From: DTU015 sp964641455
Lineage (GTDB): Bacteria > Bacillota > Sulfobacillia > Fermentithermobacillales > Fermentithermobacillaceae
DNA: 17,594 nucleotides
Assembly (NCBI GenBank): GCA_964641455.1
Contig: CAZXLH010000040.1
Location: 1-17,594, forward strand
Direction of reading: 5' to 3'
How positions within the stretch are numbered: the first letter of the stretch is position 1; the number at the start of each line of letters is the position of its first letter. Under the pieces are notes generated by a model. It was not told the origin of the DNA. It made no database searches and was given only the letters and a program-made list of their open reading frames with translations. A program made the translations under genes and the position numbers. Positions 13,950-17,594 of the stretch are shown here, one piece after another.

Positions 13950-15308
13950 TTGAAACAACTAGTCAACAGTTCCCTGTCAAATACCATTAGGGATTTGCTG
14001 CTAGCCCATGATTATGAGAGTCTCAGTGGACTACTTGATGAATTACAACCATTTGACATAGCCATGGTTTTGCGTGAACTTGAGGAACCACAGCAACTTG
14101 AAATCTTGTCTTTGACGTCTTCGGACATAGCAGCAGAAGCATTGGAACATCTGGATTACGATGAGCAGTACAAACTCTTGGATCATTCAAAAGAAGACGT
14201 ATCAATAAACATCTTGGCAGCTATGTCAGATGACGCTGTAGTGGACCTGGTTATGGCTATTCACCCGCGTCAAGCCCAGGAGATATTGGGGAGGGTTCCG
14301 GTAGAAGATCTTGCAGATATTCATTTGCTAATGAGTTATCCGGAAAATTCCGCCGGTGGACGTATGTCTCTTGATTATATTGCTGTGCGACAGAATTGGA
14401 CTGTAGGCCGGGTGATTCAACGATTTAGGAAAGTTGGCAGAGAAGCGAGTATTACCAACTATGTGTATGTAGTGGATTGGCAAGGGAGATTGACCGGAGT
14501 AGCATCTTTAAAAGAAGTGCTCTTAAGCGATCCTGAGACTCTGATTTCTGAGATTATGTACACCAAGGTAGTATCAGTTCCAGTCGATGCAGACCAAGAA
14601 GAGGCTGCGAGGCTGCTTAGTTACTATGACTTCGTGGCACTTCCGGTCATAGACGGCCAAGGGCGTCTTGTAGGAGCTATTGCAGTAGACGACATCATAG
14701 ATGTTATTGAAGAAGAAGAGACTGAAGACATTCACAAGCTAGGCGGAAGCCAACCTTTAGATGAACCGTACATGAGTTCAAGTTTGATAGATCTTTTTAA
14801 GAAGCGGGTTGGTTGGCTCTTGGTGCTGTTCATTGCTGAAGCATTTACAGGCAATATCCTGAAAAGTTACGAAGATGTTTTGAGTCAGGTAGTGGCGCTC
14901 ACTTTCTTTATTCCTTTATTAACCGATACCGGGGGAAACTCTGGATCCCAGGCTTCAACTTTGGTTATCAGAGCTATGGCTCTGGGTGAAGTGACCCTTG
15001 ACGATTTGGCGAAGATATTGTGGAAGGAAATCAGAGTGGGAGCCATACTCGGTTTAGCCATGGGCACAGTTGGATTTTTCTTCTCGTGGGTTATTGGCGG
15101 TTCGCCGGCTGTTGCGCTTACAGTATCAATAACATTGGTAGTTATCCTGATTGTAAGTTCGACTGTTGGAGCAATATTGCCACTGGTAGGTACCCGGTTT
15201 GGGGTTGACCCGGCAGTGTTTTCCGCCCCGCTTATCACAACAATCGTAGACGCAACAGGTCTTTTCATCTATTTTAGAATTGCGTGCAGAATTCTTAAGC
15301 TGGGATGA
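13950..15308 (+). CDS. mgtE: Magnesium transporter MgtE
   Basis: This 452-residue Mg2+ channel/transporter works as a dimer gated by cytosolic magnesium. TTG 13950 is 8 nt behind GGAGG (13937-13941) and is preferred to GTG 13941, which lies in the ribosome site. The N domain of helical repeats (about 1-130) has the pattern LLDELQPFDIAMVLREL. Two CBS domains follow (about 135-260: YVVDWQGRLTGVASL and LPVIDGQGRLVGAIAVDD). A plug helix with an acidic run (VIEEEETEDIHKLGG) comes next, then five membrane helices. The pore signature GGNSGSQ (328-334) and the conserved aspartate of the last helix (TTIVDATG) are present. Length is normal. It stands alone, with a strong terminator 96 bp downstream. 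Confidence 0.96.
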   Translation: MKQLVNSSLSNTIRDLLLAHDYESLSGLLDELQPFDIAMVLRELEEPQQLEILSLTSSDIAAEALEHLDYDEQYKLLDHSKEDVSINILAAMSDDAVVDLVMAIHPRQAQEILGRVPVEDLADIHLLMSYPENSAGGRMSLDYIAVRQNWTVGRVIQRFRKVGREASITNYVYVVDWQGRLTGVASLKEVLLSDPETLISEIMYTKVVSVPVDADQEEAARLLSYYDFVALPVIDGQGRLVGAIAVDDIIDVIEEEETEDIHKLGGSQPLDEPYMSSSLIDLFKKRVGWLLVLFIAEAFTGNILKSYEDVLSQVVALTFFIPLLTDTGGNSGSQASTLVIRAMALGEVTLDDLAKILWKEIRVGAILGLAMGTVGFFFSWVIGGSPAVALTVSITLVVILIVSSTVGAILPLVGTRFGVDPAVFSAPLITTIVDATGLFIYFRIACRILKLG

Positions 15309-15404
15309 GCGCCAAAGGTTGAATTGCGGCATTCTTATTTGTGGCTAAGTAGTGTTACCTTGATGAATTGAGGTAAGCAGATGAGTATGACGTTTGCATG
15401 GTGA

Positions 15405-15440
15405 GGTGCAGGCAATTATAAAAGGTTGCTTGCACCTTTT
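15405..15440 (+). terminator. Intrinsic terminator of mgtE
   Basis: GGTGCAGGCAA (15405-15415) pairs with TTGCTTGCACC (15426-15436) over 11 positions with one G-T wobble and a 10-nt loop, followed at once by TTTT and an AT-rich tail. Confidence 0.8.
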
Positions 15441-15465
15441 GATTTATTGAGAACCTGAAAAACTT

Positions 15466-15489
15466 CTAAGTTAGCCCCCTCTAACAAAC
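15466..15489 (+). repeat. Additional stem-loop in the feoAB leader region
   Basis: GTTAG (15470-15474) and CTAAC (15481-15485) close a CCCCCT loop. Flanking CTAA and TTAG can extend the stem across a small bulge. It sits between the mgtE terminator and the 36-nt repeats. Confidence 0.35.
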
Positions 15490-15519
15490 TTAGCTGTAGC
15501 AAACATTGCCTTGTATTCA

Positions 15520-15629
15520 TAAGATCCCATAGTGTGTCGATCAAGGGGCCATATGTACGAACCTGTGGCCTCTTGCATGTCAACTAAGATTCCATAGTGT
15601 GTCGATCAAGAGGCCATATGGGCCTTTGG
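15520..15629 (+). repeat. Two 36-nt direct repeats forming alternative hairpins before feoAB
   Basis: Copies at 15520-15555 and 15585-15620 are identical at 34 of 36 positions, period 65. Each ends in CAAGRGGCCATATG. The spacer holds GGCCTCTTG (15567-15575). This can pair with CAAGGGGCC of copy 1 (15542-15550, one wobble) or, perfectly, with CAAGAGGCC of copy 2 (15607-15615). Copy 2 can instead pair with GGCCT just after it (15621-15625). The three pairings exclude one another. Only two copies and no cas gene are present, so this is not called a CRISPR array. Confidence 0.7.
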
Positions 15630-15764
15630 TTGGTGCATCAGCAATGATTTGCAGTCAGCGTTAGAACTATTGGATGCCAGGCCAGGAGTATATGTTTGAT
15701 TCGTTATTTCAGGTGTTATGTGATGCAGGCTATTAATTACGGCAAAATGTGGGAGTGGTCAGGT

Positions 15765-16070
15765 ATGTCAGGGTCATTGATTAGTTCGAGGAGCGCACTC
15801 TTAGAATTGGCGGACTACAGAGCAACATCTCCTAATTCTTGTGTAGCCCTTTCTGATCTTTCATGTGGCGATACGGGAATTCTTCACAGAATAGACTTCA
15901 CAGGCCTTACGCGTTTGAGGCTTCTTGATCTCGGATTTACCCATGGAACTGTAGTTGAGCTGGTCAGAAAAGGGCCCGGTGGGACGGTGGTGGCCGTACG
16001 GGTGCGTGGTACTTTATTGGCTTTGCGCTGCCAGGATGCAGCAAGAATGTTGGTTGCTCTTCAATGTTAA
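15765..16070 (+). CDS. feoA: FeoA-domain protein, partner of FeoB
   Basis: This is a small SH3-like cytoplasmic protein needed for FeoB-driven ferrous iron uptake. With ATG 15765 it has 101 residues; GGGAG (15751-15755) lies 9 nt before. TTG 15696 is an alternative with AGGAG (15684-15688) 7 nt before it and would add 23 residues that do not look like FeoA, so the start is open. The core runs from CVALSDLSCGDTGIL through LRLLDLGFTHGTVVEL to VAVRVRGTLLALR, which is the full FeoA barrel with its LGF turn. The 30-residue N-terminal segment is longer than usual and holds two cysteines with the core. feoB starts 20 nt downstream, so the pair is one operon. The repeats at 15520-15629 lie in its probable leader. 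Confidence 0.85.
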   Translation: MSGSLISSRSALLELADYRATSPNSCVALSDLSCGDTGILHRIDFTGLTRLRLLDLGFTHGTVVELVRKGPGGTVVAVRVRGTLLALRCQDAARMLVALQC

Positions 16071-16090
16071 AACAGGGTGGGGAGTCAAAC

Positions 16091-17594
16091 GTGCAGAAAT
16101 TATCGAAATTGGATAAGCATAAGAGAAGTGGGCCTTTGCCGAAAATGGCCAAAGATGAGTATGACGGTAGTCCGGTGCTCGTGGCTTTAGCGGGAAATCC
16201 TAATGTGGGCAAGAGTACAGTATTCAACAGTTTGACAGGATTGAATCAGCATACCGGCAATTGGCCGGGAAAGACTGTGGATCTTTTTTACGGTATGGTA
16301 TCGTTTCAGGGAAAGGAATATTGCCTGGTGGATCTTCCCGGTACGTATTCGTTGCGTGCAGTTTCTGTTGAAGAAGAGGTTGCACGTAACTTCATTGTGC
16401 ATGAAAAGCCTGACGTTACAGTGTGTATAGTGGACGCTGCTAACTTGGAGCGCAATTTGAACTTTGTATTTCAGGTTCGTGCCCTCACTGCTAATTGTGT
16501 TGTATGTTTGAATCTGGTGGATGAAGCTGGGCTTCAGGGAATCCATATTGATGTCAGTGAGCTAGAAAAAGAACTTGGCTTGTTTGTGATTCCAACTGTG
16601 GCAAGAGATGGAACCGGTTTGGATTTACTTATGGAAGCAATTGCTGCAGTTGCTACTGAGTACAGGAAGGGACAGATTGATAAGGCGGCCAAGGTTGCGT
16701 CAGAAACATCGTCAGGAGTATCTACCGAAGCATCGTTAGCAGTATCGTCAGAAGTACCGACGGCAGTACCGATGGCAGAATCGTCAGGAGTGACGTCAGA
16801 AATACCGTCAGAAGCACTGTCTGAAGTATTGCCGGCAGCCTCATCAGAAGTATTATCAGGAGTACTATCGTATGAAGATGTTGAGCAGGAAATTGAGAGG
16901 AATTTTGAAGAGGCAACGCGTATTTCATCGAAAGTAATTTCCCGAAAGGCTCCCCCAAAGAAAAATTTCACTGAGAGATTTGATGATATAGTCACATCGA
17001 GGGCACTAGGTGTACCGCTTATGCTCTTGCTTTTGGGGATTGTGTTTTTCATTACCCTTTATCTTAGCAACTACCCATCAGATTTGCTGTTTGTTTTGTT
17101 CGGAAAAATTGAAGTTTGGGCCAGCGCCGTCTTGATGTATTTTGGAGTCCCTTTGTGGATTCACGACCTGTTGGTCTTAGGCATTTACAGAACAGTGGCG
17201 TGGGTAGTTGCGGTGATGTTTCCACCTATGGCTATTTTCTTTCCCATGTTTACGCTGCTTGAAGATCTGGGGTACCTTCCGAGGGTAGCTTTTAACTTAG
17301 ACCATATCTTTCAGCGATGCGGCGGCCACGGTAAACAGTCATTGACTATGGCTATGGGATTTGGTTGTAATGCTGCAGGTGTGGTTGCTGCAAGGATCAT
17401 AGAGTCTCCACGGGAAAGGCTTATTGCTATTTTGACCAACACCTTTGTTCCTTGCAATGGCCGGTTTCCCACACTGATTCTGCTTTCGTCTGTTTTCTAC
17501 CGAGGGATTAAGGCAGCACCGGGAAGTATGGTTTCTGCCGAAACCTCTGCGGTTTCAGTATCTTCATTGGCCGGTGCAAATGCGGGAGGCTCAG
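16091..17594 (+). CDS. feoB: Ferrous iron transporter FeoB (partial, runs off the edge)
   Basis: The first 501 codons are seen; the frame is open to the window end. GTG 16091 follows GGTGGGGAG (16076-16084) by 6 nt. The N-terminal G protein is complete: G1 GNPNVGKST (35-43), switch Thr62 in NWPGKTV, G3 DLPG (81-84), G4 NLVD (141-144) and a G5-like ARDGTG (171-176). Next comes an unusual Ser/Glu/Val/Ala-rich stretch (203-260), a helical linker and the first membrane helices from about residue 308. The core has GFGCNAAGV (423-431) and TFVPCNGRFP (451-460) where E. coli-type FeoB has GCNVP and SCxARL. This is the variant seen in many clostridia, so the metal could be other than Fe2+; iron is still the first guess given the adjacent feoA. 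Confidence 0.93.
   Translation, partial: MQKLSKLDKHKRSGPLPKMAKDEYDGSPVLVALAGNPNVGKSTVFNSLTGLNQHTGNWPGKTVDLFYGMVSFQGKEYCLVDLPGTYSLRAVSVEEEVARNFIVHEKPDVTVCIVDAANLERNLNFVFQVRALTANCVVCLNLVDEAGLQGIHIDVSELEKELGLFVIPTVARDGTGLDLLMEAIAAVATEYRKGQIDKAAKVASETSSGVSTEASLAVSSEVPTAVPMAESSGVTSEIPSEALSEVLPAASSEVLSGVLSYEDVEQEIERNFEEATRISSKVISRKAPPKKNFTERFDDIVTSRALGVPLMLLLLGIVFFITLYLSNYPSDLLFVLFGKIEVWASAVLMYFGVPLWIHDLLVLGIYRTVAWVVAVMFPPMAIFFPMFTLLEDLGYLPRVAFNLDHIFQRCGGHGKQSLTMAMGFGCNAAGVVAARIIESPRERLIAILTNTFVPCNGRFPTLILLSSVFYRGIKAAPGSMVSAETSAVSVSSLAGANAGGS
16697..16870 (+). repeat. Degenerate minisatellite encoding a FeoB linker
   Basis: About 58 codons are built from short related units such as TCGTCAGAAGTA, TCATCAGAAGTA, TCGTCAGGAGTA and CCGTCAGAAGCA. 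They encode Ser-Ser-Glu-Val, Ser-Ser-Gly-Val and relatives. The frame is kept throughout. The stretch separates the G-protein region from the membrane part and is not a family feature. Confidence 0.75.

Noticed and set aside
15520..15620. Mini CRISPR array (36-nt repeats, 29-nt spacer)
   Set aside because: Only two repeats, the spacer is complementary to the repeats themselves, and there is no cas gene or leader. A regulatory RNA or small repeat fits better.
16187..17052. Minus-strand Asp/Ser/Thr-rich frame opposite the FeoB linker
   Set aside because: It is the reverse complement of the repeat linker, with no start signal. The FeoB frame is clearly the real one.

Overview
The window looks like chromosome of a Gram-positive, endospore-forming anaerobe of the Clostridia/Bacillota type. 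This is inferred from strong AGGAGG-type ribosome binding sites, frequent TTG starts, a spore photoproduct lyase, a YtaF-type sporulation membrane protein, a GerMN-domain lipoprotein, a C_GCAxxG_C_C redox protein, and moderate GC content. No rRNA, tRNA, phage or intact insertion sequence was recognised. The content is mostly housekeeping. The novelty lies in regulatory DNA and in odd details of known families.

Left part (1-5600). A stand-alone protein joins a winged-helix domain to a Vsr/DUF559-like nuclease domain, and it has its own promoter. A gene-poor stretch follows, carrying seven helically phased YAAGY repeats. It leads into an OmpR-family response regulator and its membrane histidine kinase. 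About 800 bp further on is a GerMN lipoprotein. Its putative promoter carries a GTTAC-N6-GTTAC direct repeat just upstream of the -35. The order regulator, kinase, GerMN lipoprotein resembles actinobacterial mtrA-mtrB-lpqB.

Middle part (5600-10060). A uracil permease lies on the minus strand, with a PyrR-type hairpin (CNGNGA hexaloop) directly before its ribosome binding site. Divergent from it is a spore photoproduct lyase homologue that lacks the cysteine known as hydrogen donor in the family. A histidine phosphatase on the minus strand is divergent from a C_GCAxxG_C_C protein.

Right part (10060-17594). purA has a hairpin sitting between its Shine-Dalgarno and its AUG. A COG3910-like ATPase follows. 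Then comes a block of metal-transport membrane proteins: YtaF (with an EF-hand-like loop and an overlapping small ORF at its start), MgtE with a clear terminator, and feoA-feoB. The feoAB leader holds two 36-nt repeats that can form competing hairpins. FeoB runs off the right edge, has a Ser/Glu/Val repeat linker, and belongs to the PCNGRFP variant.

There is no single novel multi-gene system. The best candidates for something undescribed are the feoAB leader, the two-component/GerMN regulatory DNA, the nuclease with an HTH domain, and the SPL homologue without its key cysteine.
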